From positions 5,277,521 through 5,341,520 of the forward strand of contig NC_060235.2 of assembly GCF_021155775.2 (NCBI RefSeq): a stretch of 64,000 bases of DNA, in the 5' to 3' direction. This DNA is from Neodiprion pinetum. Taxonomy: Eukaryota > Arthropoda > Insecta > Hymenoptera > Diprionidae. The number at the start of each line of letters is the position of its first letter. Within the stretch, counting starts at the first letter, position 1. This document shows positions 25,920-36,561 of this stretch, in pieces. The position numbers and the translations under genes were made by a program. The notes under the pieces were generated by a model, which ran no database searches, was not told the origin of the DNA, and was given only the letters and a program-made list of their open reading frames with translations.

Positions 25920-26397
25920 CAGGGTGGCCACTAAATCTCCACTACGGAATTCCCAGACTTTTTCAGGTTTTCCAGGCAAAAATCTTATAATTTTCCCTGA
26001 TCAATTCGGATATATTAGTTATAGGAAATTGAAAAAAAATATAAGTATTTTCTACATCATTTATTTTTATTTTTTCTTCTTTCTCATGAAATTACGAACT
26101 GTCACTTCTGTCACACTCTCCCATCCAACCGATATGCACAATCGCGTGTATGGTAATATTTAGGAATATTCAAAGTTTGAAGAGAACCTTCCGACGATGG
26201 TAATAAAAATCTATATTCTATCTAATTTTTCTAAACCTTAAAGAAATTGCGGGATATATTTGTATGAAAAAAATATAGTACGCGATATTTCCTGACTTTC
26301 CGCAAAAACTCCTGACGTTTCACTAACCATTGTAGACTTTTTGAATTCCATGACATTTTCAGGTATTCTAGAATTCCCTGATACGTGGGCCACCCTG
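25920..26397. mobile_element. hAT-like MITE with CAGGGTGGCCAC termini
   Basis: The element begins CAGGGTGGCCAC and ends GTGGGCCACCCTG. Inward of these, GGAATTCCC on the left pairs with a GGAATTCCCTG-like word on the right. The eight bases outside the AGGGTGG core (CGATTATC and GGTTTATC) match at six of eight positions, which suits a decayed 8-bp hAT target duplication. Repeated words such as TTCCCTGA and TTTTCAGGT occur inside. No transposase is encoded. Confidence 0.75.
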
Positions 26398-26811
26398 GTT
26401 TATCTTTTCCTTTACATCGTATCAAATTACATATTCTTTTCCTATAATAAATTGCAGCCCAAGGATGGCTGGCAGCTACGTTTATGCTATCAATCACATA
26501 AAAATGTCCTTCTTTGACCTTCCCCGACGAAACACTGCCGGTCTCGTACACTTATCGGGTTACGAAATGTCAACATATCGACCAAATTTTGGTCATTACG
26601 AACAAATTATTTTCCAAGCGCGAAGCGGAGAGCGACTTGGCGTACATCATCATGGACACGCTCGGCGGACTGCACGTTCAACATCATTAACTTCACGTAC
26701 ACGTGTCATACGAGATTTTACAGCTGTGTAACATACGTCGAACAAATCCCTCCGGTGACCTGCCACTCTGTAACAATTGGTAATGACACAAATTGCTACA
26801 CCGGATCTCCT

Positions 26812-26838
26812 TCTCTCTCTCTCTCTCTCTCTCTCTCT
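26812..26838. repeat. (CT)n microsatellite
   Basis: A pure CT run of about 27 bases. Confidence 0.95.
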
Positions 26839-27419
26839 ACTCGTCCATGTATCTATTTCGCTGGCAATAGAACCTACTCCAGATCTACGGCGCGTGACAG
26901 CCACACTACCCTGAATACGGATCGGTGAAATTTTTTCTAACGACAATATCAGTCACGAGTCAATTGGTGTTGTCGTCATTCCAAGGCTATAAAATTTAAT
27001 TTATATTTTATGATTTCTTGATAATGTTTTCAACCTTTTGTCGCTGGTTTTTCCTTTCCCCCCACTTTTTTACACACTCCTTCTTATAGCTGCACCGTTC
27101 TCGCGGGACTTACGGTGTGTTTAACTTTGCGCCGCGGGTTTGTGAGTGACGGAAGGAGGTCGATGACCCCTTGTACAAACAGCGATGAGTTATTATAAGT
27201 AACAGCCGTTCTTTGTGTCACCGTCGATCGGCACACACGCTCCGTTTTTCCATGCCGTAGGAAAATCTCTTGTACAATAAAGATTCACGCCGTTTCACCA
27301 ACACGCGGTACTTAGATCGCAGTGCGTAGCGATAACTCTAATCTCGTATGTGTTCAAACCTCCGGCATTGATATTAAGCGTCAGATTTATTATGGCAGGC
27401 TTGACCGACTCACAGAATA

Positions 27420-27483
27420 AATGATTGATCGATCGATTGATGGTTCGATTGACCGATTGATTGATCAATCGATTGATCGATTT
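27420..27483. repeat. GATT/GATC-rich degenerate tandem repeat
   Basis: About sixty bases are built almost only from GATTGATC, CGATCGAT and TCAATCGATT words. Because GATC and ATCGAT are self-complementary, the tract is largely palindromic at short scale. Confidence 0.8.
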
Positions 27484-28369
27484 GACCAAGAATCCGTCCA
27501 TCGAATTTCCGATAAATTAATGAGAAAGTGTGAGTAACTCATAGCGGCATTTATTCTTTCCTTTGTTTTTCTTTTTTCTTTCTTCAATCAGTAAAAAGCT
27601 GACGGTATTATGCTTGGTAATTTTTCTTCTCACGACCTAACGAGCCCATAATGCGGGACTTTTTCTTCCGGAACACCTTTGAAAACCTCTTCTCCGCCCC
27701 GCATTATCGCAAATGAACCCTAAATCTGAGAGGTGTTTTATGGCCGATCGGACGTATTTTCAAATCGATTATAATCAGAGAACGCCTTCGGAAGCATCAA
27801 GCAATAAACTCGAACGCTCTATTATTTTACACCTCATTTTTATACCTCTGATTATTCTCCGTTCCACCGTTTTTTTTTTTAGATTTTAACCTCTCGATTT
27901 CTCGAACCCCGCCGCTCCGAGATGCGAAGACGATGTGTACCTTAACAAGCGTAACTCGTGCATTTTTGATGCTTCGGAAAATAACGAAGCAACGGGGCTT
28001 GCGGGCTGAATCCACCTTTCCGATATATATATACGTATGTATGTATATGTATGTATATATAAACTTATATATACACGCCGTTTCCTCCACACCGTACTTC
28101 CATTTTCCGTCTTTCACGTATCGCTGAGAAGAATTGTGAGTATACTTACACCTACACGTTAAGTAAGATGTACATGAATAGGTAGACACAGACCCGGTTT
28201 TACATACACCTTCAAAGATTGAAATTTTCTAGGAGAGGTCGGTAATATTTTCCAAAGAACCCGATGTGGTGGAATTTTTACCTGCTTCATACCCTCGTGG
28301 AAATTCACTTGGCGTGGTAACGCTCAATATTTCATTATAATAATTTCATGTAACATTATAATCATTGTG

Positions 28370-28402
28370 AAGAAAAAAAAAAAAATATATATATATATAT
28401 AT
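28370..28402. repeat. Poly-A leading into (AT)n
   Basis: About a dozen A bases followed by AT dinucleotides. Confidence 0.9.
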
Positions 28403-28427
28403 AATAATTCATAACACAGCCGCTTAC

Positions 28428-28471
28428 CGACTGAAACAGTAATAAGGTACTTTACAGCTGTTATAACTATA
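28428..28471 (-). CDS. Weak 44-nt micro-exon candidate
   Basis: On the - strand, an acceptor (CTTTTTCTACAG) is followed by 44 nt and a donor (GTAAGC). One frame reads IVITAVKYLITVSV after a split first codon and is open to the donor. The sequence is hydrophobic and unremarkable, the donor is not ideal, and the phase does not match the 18814-18847 exon directly. It may be a chance pairing of splice-like words in AT-rich DNA. Confidence 0.15.
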
Positions 28472-29157
28472 CTGTAGAAAAAGAACTGGGACAGATTAAA
28501 TTCGCGTGCCAAAGTTTTAGATTCAGGTTTTTTTTTTTTTATAGAAACGAAACTTCACAAGGTACGTAGAGTCGCTCGACGTCGCGTAAAATCATTCGAA
28601 TTAATTTTATCGAGTTAGATCGTTGACAATTTGTGAAAGTTATTGAAACGGTGCGGCGTGTGGCTTTTATTTTTCCCATAAAACGCTTCACGACACTTGA
28701 TTGCAAATCTGTGGAAAACGAAGAACGAACCGAAGCTCGGAACAATTTGGTGGACATTGATTTTTCATTCGCTAATTTCCTCAACGTAGGCTTTTCGCAC
28801 AATCTCCGTTTGGGCTGGAGAAATAGAGGGAGAGAGAGGGAGAGATAGAGAGAAAGAGAAAGAGAGAGGCGTTTGATCGATATACGAATAGGTGTGAGCG
28901 CAGGTAGCCGGTTCATTATTACCCGCGGGTTCTAATCCCCCTTTCCTCCGGCGAAACACGGCCGGCACAAGGGAAAGTTATTTCTTTTCGGAAGTCCATT
29001 ACACACCGGACTTATTATTAACACCCGAAAAAAGTATGCCCGTTTATTTTTCTTACAGTGTGTATAACAGACGCACGCCGCTTTCTTAACCCGAAGAAAC
29101 CCGCGGACCGATCTTGCCCTAGGAGCTTTACAGTGTTGGGCTCTACAGTGTTATAAA

Positions 29158-29180
29158 CCACCACCACCACCACCACCACC
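29158..29180. repeat. (CCA)n trinucleotide repeat
   Basis: About eight CCA units in a row. Confidence 0.95.
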
Positions 29181-29744
29181 AACAGCTCCAAAGAAAACAC
29201 GACAAGCCCTCTTCTTCTTGCAAAGGCGCAATCGCTCAATAAACACCTCGTCTCGGGAATATACACGCGAGGTTGATGCTTCTTTCAGGTATCCGAAAAG
29301 AGCTTTCGTCGATTCGGTTCTGCATGAACGAATACGTATAGTACAGGTACTGGAGCGGTTCGCCGAGAAAAAAAAAATGAATTTCCTTTGTTTCAGCGGA
29401 GATTCCTAGTAAAACTGTTGTTTATGTTGAGAAAAAAGTACCCCGCAAATTTGAACTCGATCGGATAAGACTTACGAGGTCTGGCTTTCGAGTTTTCGTT
29501 TTTATATCAAAATAAGGCGTAATAAAAATTGTCGCTTTCGGGTGAAAATATAAACAAAAATAAGATATATTTTCAAGAGACCGTTTTTTTGGTAGGCAAC
29601 GATATTTCGTTGAAACGAAAAAGACGATAACTTTTATTTTCTTTCAATTCAGGTACTACGTTTATTATTTGTTTTTTCAATTTTTTTTCAAAAAATATAG
29701 ATTCCAGAAAAGAACGATGCAATGAGACGTAGTTCCAAAGACTA

Positions 29745-29773
29745 TCTCTCTCTCTCTCTCTCTTTCTCTCTCC
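29745..29773. repeat. (CT)n microsatellite
   Basis: A CT run with one interruption. Confidence 0.9.
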
Positions 29774-30839
29774 TAGACTTTTACTCCAATTGACTTGAAA
29801 CTTTGGACAAATATTCTATTATTGAATAAAAATTAATGTAATAAGAAAAAAATTTGTTTTCTAAAATTTCCAAACCCATGTGACCCCTTAATGAGGCTCG
29901 ATCTTGGACAGAGGCGGCGGAAAGTTTGCGCCTTATTCGGATTCCGCGGCGAAGAGCTGCGCCCGCGGAATGCGGCCAGGTTGGTGGCTGCGTGCTCAAA
30001 CACACGCGCCTTCTAACCGAACACGCGAGCAAGATAAATTCCAAAATGATTTAGAAGCCCGTCACGATTAGCCTTCGATACGGTTACTCGTTCCCTCCGG
30101 TTTCTCTGGGATGGATCGTTGCCGGGTGAAAAAAAACCACCCTTATCAAGTAATTTCTATTCAACGATCAATTTTAAGCCTGGTTTCAATATATTTTTAC
30201 ACAAGTCGGATCACTCCCGAATAAACTGCCGATATTTATGGACATGGCAAGAAAAGAAAAAAAAAAAACAGTTTCATTATATCATTACAAGGTAGAAGTT
30301 GTTCCAAGTTACAGTCGTGCCGAATTTTATTCGCCAAGGATATCTCCTCTTTATTTATTTCTGGTTACGACCAATTATTTATTAACATCGCAGAAACAAT
30401 AAGTAGTACATCATCTACGGAAATGCAAAACCGCATCTTGTTCCTCAACTTTATGATGAAATGATGAATTTTTTGGTGTACTTTGCCACTATTCATTCAA
30501 TCATTATTCTCATTACATTTCACGTGATCGTATTATGCTATACTTTTGTTGTACTCTAAGCCTTGCTGTGATTTAGTGTTGATAATTTCTTGTCACTTGT
30601 TTAATTTAGTGTCCTGATAACCAGCGAGCTTACTTTTGATAATTAAATAACCGTTATCAAGAGGCGTATTTTGAATATGTCACGAGTGTGTGTGTGCGCA
30701 GTATTTTTTTTTTTTGCTTTAAATTTCGCGAGAACCACCTGTTTACAAAAAATTACTTTTACCTTTCTGATGTTCTTGCAATAAACATATAAAAATAACA
30801 TCTGTATTAGAACACTTGTCGTACAATTCGTGGTCCTTA

Positions 30840-30845
30840 TTTATT
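30840..30845 (-). terminator. Possible poly(A) signal (AATAAA)
   Basis: AATAAA on the - strand, 27 bases after the stop of the collagen-like frame. The surrounding DNA is AT-rich, so the hexamer alone is weak evidence. Confidence 0.25.
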
Positions 30846-30871
30846 TAATCATTTCACGTCCCTAAATTCAT

Positions 30872-31111
30872 TCAAATTGTATAAATTAGGTTAAAAATTT
30901 CCGATCCGATTCGCGAGTCGGCCGCGTCCTTTCCGGAACGCCGATCTGCGTCGAGTCCCGGTCGACCCTGATGACCCGGTGACCCGGAGGGCCTTAAGGA
31001 CCCCGATGAACCAGGCTGACCGGCAGAACCCGGGACAACCGGTTTGACCGCATGTTTCATCGGACTGAGGATCGAGCCTGGAGTCTGGAGGCTGGAAAAG
31101 CCTGCCAACAT
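30872..31111 (-). CDS. Collagen-like Gly-X-Y terminal exon candidate or remnant
   Basis: On the - strand one frame places glycine at every third residue over nine triplets, about residues 28-52 of the frame (30956-31030). One glycine is replaced by arginine through what would be a single-base change (AGG for GGG). Prolines sit in X/Y positions, as in collagens. A possible acceptor (CGATCCTCAG) precedes the segment. After the repeat the frame runs about 27 codons to a TGA at 30872-30874, with an AATAAA 27 bases beyond it. This would suit the last exon of a collagen-domain gene transcribed leftwards. The repeat is short and no upstream exon was confirmed, so a pseudogene or chance are alternatives. 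Confidence 0.3.
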   Translation of the reverse strand: MLAGFSSLQTPGSILSPMKHAVKPVVPGSAGQPGSSGSLRPSGSPGHQGRPGLDADRRSGKDAADSRIGSEIFNLIYTI

Positions 31112-34072
31112 TTGCTGCGGATTTCAGCCCCGCAATCACAACGACGACCCCAAAATACACGATTCTTTTTTAATCCCATTTGTCGGTCGAGTTTTTACCG
31201 GTTGAGTTCAAATTCGCCAAAATTTTAACCCCGTTTTACTTTATTTCGAAATAAAGGTTTGATTGGAGAGCAGGTGATCATGGGACTATTATACAGTTGA
31301 AGATGTCCAAATAATCGACATTCCACTCTCAAAGCGACTCGATAGAATTTCAGACAAGAATCTTGTCGAAGTTGTTGCGACAAAACAAACACAATTGTAC
31401 CTGCTTTCCAACTGCACTGAAGTGAAAGGCAAATTTACATATTTGTGTTTTATGTTTCGAGAATACTCTCAGGATCCAATTTCGAACACTAAAGAATTCT
31501 GTTACTGAAAAATTTCACATCTACGAGCAATAAATGCAAAGGCGTTCAGACATTGGACGTTCGGTTTGTTCTGGCGGAGGATTTTGGGAGGAGAATAATT
31601 TTCACAACGTGTTTGAATACGTTGGAATTGTTATTATATACCTATATACAAAGTTTTCCTGCATTGAAGAATAGTTGAACTTCTTTTCTCGTACAGGTAC
31701 AAAAAGCTTACCGAAAATCTTTAACAATATGTGTCATAAAAACGAAAACTAGACTATATTTGGTGACAATCCATGCTACTCTTTTCAAGAAAAACAAAAA
31801 TTCAAAAGCGTATAAATAAAGCAAAATATAGTCATAGTTTCGACTCTCAACTGCTTCAAAGTCACTCTAAGTTAGCAAGATGTAAATTTCTTCGCCCCAA
31901 ATGTTTTTTTACGTTCCAAAATTACTGAATTTAACGAAGCATTTTTTCATTTTTACTTTTTTGTACACTTACATGCCTCCTCTGAGTATGGAAATTTAAT
32001 AAACCGTTCAAGCTTTGAATGAATTTTTCTTAATTTTTGATTCTTCCAACCTCGGTGCAAAGTTTCTCCGAAATTTTCTAACCGATCCACCTGAAATTCT
32101 TACACGTTGTTTAATGTAATTATTTTTCACGCACCTGGTAATGATATACCCTACATTATGTGTTGAAAAACGGTTAATTTTTTGTCATGATTCTTAAAAA
32201 TTATGTATTTTCTTTTAAAATGAAGCAATTAAAAAAATCCTGCGACAATTTGTGGGCAATTTCAAGTAGCTTATGCCAGAAAAATCCGTATTCTGTGCTA
32301 AAAATATTAAATGAAAGACCTTGCGTGTAATGAATTTTCACTTTTATTAAAATTGCACTCTATGCATCACCTTGATACATTAAAACGAGGATCTTCTAAT
32401 GATGCGAATTTAGTGTAAAAGATGTAAGAAATGCATACCTAAAACCTTTAAAATTTTAAAAATATTTTCGTTCGTTTCGAAGGCCAAACTCGCCAAGTAC
32501 CATAAATTCTATGCCATTGCAGTTCTTCTTCACGATTACCGGAAGTAGGTCATAGCCTTGGTGAAATCATTGCGAGTATTTCGAATCGTTGTAGTGAAAA
32601 TGCACCCAGTGTTGAATATTTTCTGCACTCCTACATATATCGCCAAAAGTCACGTTCTTATCGCCAAAATGTTTGAATTTGTTACCCTACAAAGCGACGT
32701 ACAATGCAAAAAATAAATAAATAAATGAATAATCGGCTTTGGTCTACTTCTAGCTTCACTCACGCAGTTCAATGCCATCCGATTTATATTTCTTTGGGTT
32801 GTAAGGGAACCGAGTTAACCTCGCGACTCGTAGACGTATCTGACGTTAATTATAGCACACATCGCCAGGCATACGTAGATAACTATCATCGGAGACGAAA
32901 CAATGTGGTATTAATCAGAGTATCTGGTTTGTTGATTTTCGAGTAGATTACGTCTAGTCAAACGAGCCTTTAGTCTAATTGGTACGAATTGAATCGAATT
33001 TCACGAATCTGCTTTCGAATAATGATGCAAACTTGTGAACAAGTCATTTCTACGTTACTCATCGAATATTTATTACATTTTTTCACCAATCATGTTCGTA
33101 ACTCGTATCGCCAAGTACTTATCTTCTCTTGAATTTGCGATATATCGTATCAACTTCTCTCGGATATCCGAGCAGTATAATTAGAACTACAGCTGTCTTT
33201 TTATCCGCATTTTAGAATAATCACGACGATGAGTAAGCGCGTTAATTCGAATACGCGAGTGCAAATTCTCACAATCGGCATTTCTCATCACAATTCTCTT
33301 TAAACTGCCTCCAAACAACGAGGCAAGGAAATAATAAGAACGAAGGTGAGCGAGAATATTGATTCACACCTGCTGCGAAGGTCGAGATGAAAAATTTCCT
33401 ACAAGTGAAAAATTCAATTCTGGTTGTACGAATCTGTCCGACTATATTGGCAATAACGTTGATCCGTGTAACGGAAGAACAACTTGAAGAAATGGAAGTG
33501 AATCGTGGCGACCGAATCGTTCCTAAACTTCAACGTGTAATTGGAAACTGCAAATTCGGAATTATTATGTCACATTTGGGAAGCTTCGAATTCGCGGTTA
33601 ATGACAGGTAGGTAAGCGGCCTCGGTTGTTGATCAGAGAACCGCATATCTCATTTAATGTCCAATAACCGCGATTAGAGGAGCATCCACATAACCGGCTG
33701 AAGAACCTGTTCCAAAGATCAAAGAGTTTCAAAATCGGAACGTCCTACGGGACTGAAGTTAGTAACGTTAACAAAACGAAACATGATGGATGAATCATCC
33801 TTGTTTTACAATTTTAGAACAAATTTTTTGAGGAGTTCGCTTCTCGAAATATAAACATGTTTTATTACTTATAATTTACTAGCTGAATTTAAGACAATAC
33901 TAGGAATCGAAGTAACAATTATTTTCCTAAACATCCATCGTTAAATCCAACGTTACTAGCTTCAACCTCGTAACATCTTCGCACGTCACGTCCAGCCAAT
34001 TTTGACATTTCGATCAGCTGCTCCGAACAAGTAATCAATCCCACCCTTTTCCATTACCCTCTGAAAATTCCA
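31112..34072. other. Non-coding stretch, no supported gene
   Basis: AT-rich DNA with short frames. One + strand frame (33387-33607) ends at a donor-like CAG/GTAGGTAAG but has no recognisable domain or acceptor. An AAAT tract lies near 32710. Confidence 0.5.
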
Positions 34073-34094
34073 CCCCCCCCCCCCCCCCCCCCCC
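34073..34094. repeat. Poly-C run
   Basis: Twenty-two C bases in a row. The opposite strand has G-quadruplex potential, and the exact length may be unreliable. Confidence 0.95.
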
Positions 34095-34699
34095 TTCTCG
34101 TTTCTCCGCATGAACGAACTAAACGACAAAGTACACTCTGATTGCTGGTAAGTATATCGTTTTCGAGAATATCGATGAAAGAGTCTGAAGAATACTTCAA
34201 ACTGGCAACTGTTCTCCAATGGTCTTCGTTAAAGTGGCACCTACTGACCTTGAATCTCCCGAAGAATCCTAAAACGATTCGAACCGTTGCAACAGTCAGA
34301 AGTTTCAGCAACCATAACGAGCACCACTAATCATCGTCGTGGATAACGATAAACTGTAACTGATCACTGAAATGTAACACTGGAAATCCATCCCCAAAGC
34401 ACTTTTCTCGAACGGTACGCAGAACGCGGTTCAGCTTTGAGCTTTTAAACTCGGAATTGAACTCGCGCACTATCGACACTATCGCTCGCAATCAGTCAAC
34501 GATTTCAACCGCCTTCACGGACTTCTTTTTTTTTCATCACAAGGTATCGGTCAACCGCCGACAAAGTCCAAAGTACCCTATTCCTCCTTCTTGGAAGACT
34601 CTTCTCCAAGTTTCCCGGCGAAGCCCGAGTCTTTGTTTTTGTTATTTTCTCAAAACCTTCGCAGACGTCTAGACTGGCTGATTCAGGAACTCCGGCATG

Positions 34700-35030
34700 A
34701 ATTCACCCACCCACACGCCTCGGACGTCGACTGACTACTGTTTGCCAAACGGCGCGGCCTGCGCTGTCAACGACTTGGCTCCATGCCGCACGCAACTCGC
34801 GCGCATGCGCACACGCGGATTTCCCCCTGTTCCGCACACCCCGGCCGATTACGTTCTTCTTTCTTTTTTTTTTTTGTTTTCCTCTCCGCGTTTCTTCGAG
34901 CGTCTTGGTTCTCATTCAATCGCTCGCTTCGCTCGCGCGAGCGCAGCGTCTCTTACCATTGCGCGTGCCCTGCCTTAGCTCTACCTCTTTCTCTCTATTT
35001 CGTTCCTTCGGGACGCTCCGATACAGCAGG
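34700..35030. promoter_or_regulatory. GC/CpG-rich promoter-like segment with an NRF-1/Ewg-type palindrome
   Basis: This segment is much richer in CpG than its flanks. It carries GCGCATGCGC at 34801-34810, the core of the site bound by NRF-1 and its insect homologue Erect wing. A second perfect palindrome, GCTCGCGCGAGC, is at 34931-34942. Direction and target gene are not known. No TATA box with a plausible spacing was identified. Confidence 0.35.
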
Positions 35031-35965
35031 GTGACTGACACTCAATGCTTTGGGACAGGAGCCTTTATTCGACAACCGCATTGCAAAGCATTACAACCTG
35101 AATCGAGGTTGGTGATGAAGTGACTCAAAGGTTACTACAACTTTTGAGTTTTCACCCCACGTTTTTTGGTGACACAATTTTATCGCGGTGCATTATCGAG
35201 ATGGAAACGCAAATAAATTTCCATTGTTTGTTATCGTGGTAATCAACGCTAGTCAACTTCCTTGGCGATAATCATTTTTTCTTGCTGTGGTAATGGAATG
35301 TCATCCAGGTTGTTAAATTAGGAAGTTAAAGGGGAAACTTTTGTCGCCCCGCTGCTACGATATCGCGGAAATTATCGCCCTTCTCGCGATGTTATGTATA
35401 TGGCATTCCATGTCAATTCGACTATGGTATGACCCACGTCATATATAGGATTTGGTCCGTGATTTTTCATATTGTTTTTATAACTCTGAAAATCATTCTA
35501 TTTTGTTCAGAATTTTCTCACCTCCTCGGCGCTTCCAGAGCTCTTTAAATGATGATATTTTGACAGTGATTGCGACATTTTGGAAAATCATGAAAGATAT
35601 TACAAAAATTCTGTGGCTAAAACCAATAATATTACATCCTAAATTGGAGTGGGCAGGCACAAACGGTAATTTTTTTATAATTTTTTAATTAATTGAGCAT
35701 TCTTTTTTGCCACTTCAATTTTTTTTTTTTTAGTTTTTCTAGAAGATACAGGTTTCAATACGTCTTTCCTAGTACAACAACAATTTGTAGATTTCAATTG
35801 AAATTCAAAAAAAAAAAAAAAAAAAACAGAAAAAGAAAAATCAAAGTAATTTTGTTTGTCATTTTCATGACGTGATCCCTTTCATATAAAATTTCAATTA
35901 TTCATACGTAATGAAAACGATGCACAATAATTTGGAACAGTTCATCCTGCAGGTTTAATTGCCAC

Positions 35966-36561
35966 TAGCTGTGGTCACTGAGCTAAAAATAATCGATGCA
36001 TGGATTCGTCGAATCCAAAAAAAAATAATCGAACACGACTCGATTGAAATAATTATGATCATTTGATTGTTTAGTTTTGATTTAATCTTCACCGATTCGA
36101 TGAATTTTATTGATCAATCGAGCTGAATAAGACAATCGAACACGACTCGATTGAATCGTTAAAACTGAATCGATTAATCGATTATTTTGTATTTTTTTTT
36201 AAACGGTGCGTGTGAAATCAATATTTCATAAATTTTATTACGTAGTCTTAACAGTGGAAGAGTTCTTCCTAATAATTTATATTTTCATTAAAAATATGCA
36301 TTTTTCAATTTCAGGTGGAAATATTCATTTATCTATCACTTATTACATCAAACAAGTACTTAGTGAGTAAGCTAATGATAATAATTGATACTCTATTCAC
36401 ATAAATTGATATTTTACCAGGTCGTACATGGTGATAAAAAACGAAAAGCTATTTCGAGGAAACAAAAATCGAGTCCGTTGATAAATCGAGTTTGAAAACT
36501 AATTGATTATACTCGATTAAGAGGGAAAAAATCGTAAATCGATTACTTTTGGTCGTTCCTA
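35966..36561. mobile_element. hAT-like non-autonomous element with perfect 8-bp target duplication
   Basis: ATTGCCAC occurs directly outside both ends (35958-35965 and 36562-36569). The element begins TAGCTGTGGTC and ends GGTCGTTCCTA. Read inward from both ends it reaches AAAA-TAATCGAT, an imperfect terminal inverted repeat. The interior is rich in AATCGATT words and contains a direct repeat of about 22 bases around ATCGAACACGACTCGATTG (near 36028 and 36134). An 8-bp duplication and TAG/CTA termini are typical of hAT elements. There is no transposase. Confidence 0.75.

Larger units (their letters stand above)
26398..30871. other. Non-coding stretch with many simple repeats
   Basis: No confident gene. 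It contains CT runs (26812-26838, 29745-29773), a GATTGATCGATC-type tract (27420-27483), a TATA/TATG tract (28022-28075), an A/AT tract (28370-28402) and a CCA run (29158-29180). One weak - strand micro-exon candidate at 28428-28471 is described separately. Confidence 0.5.
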
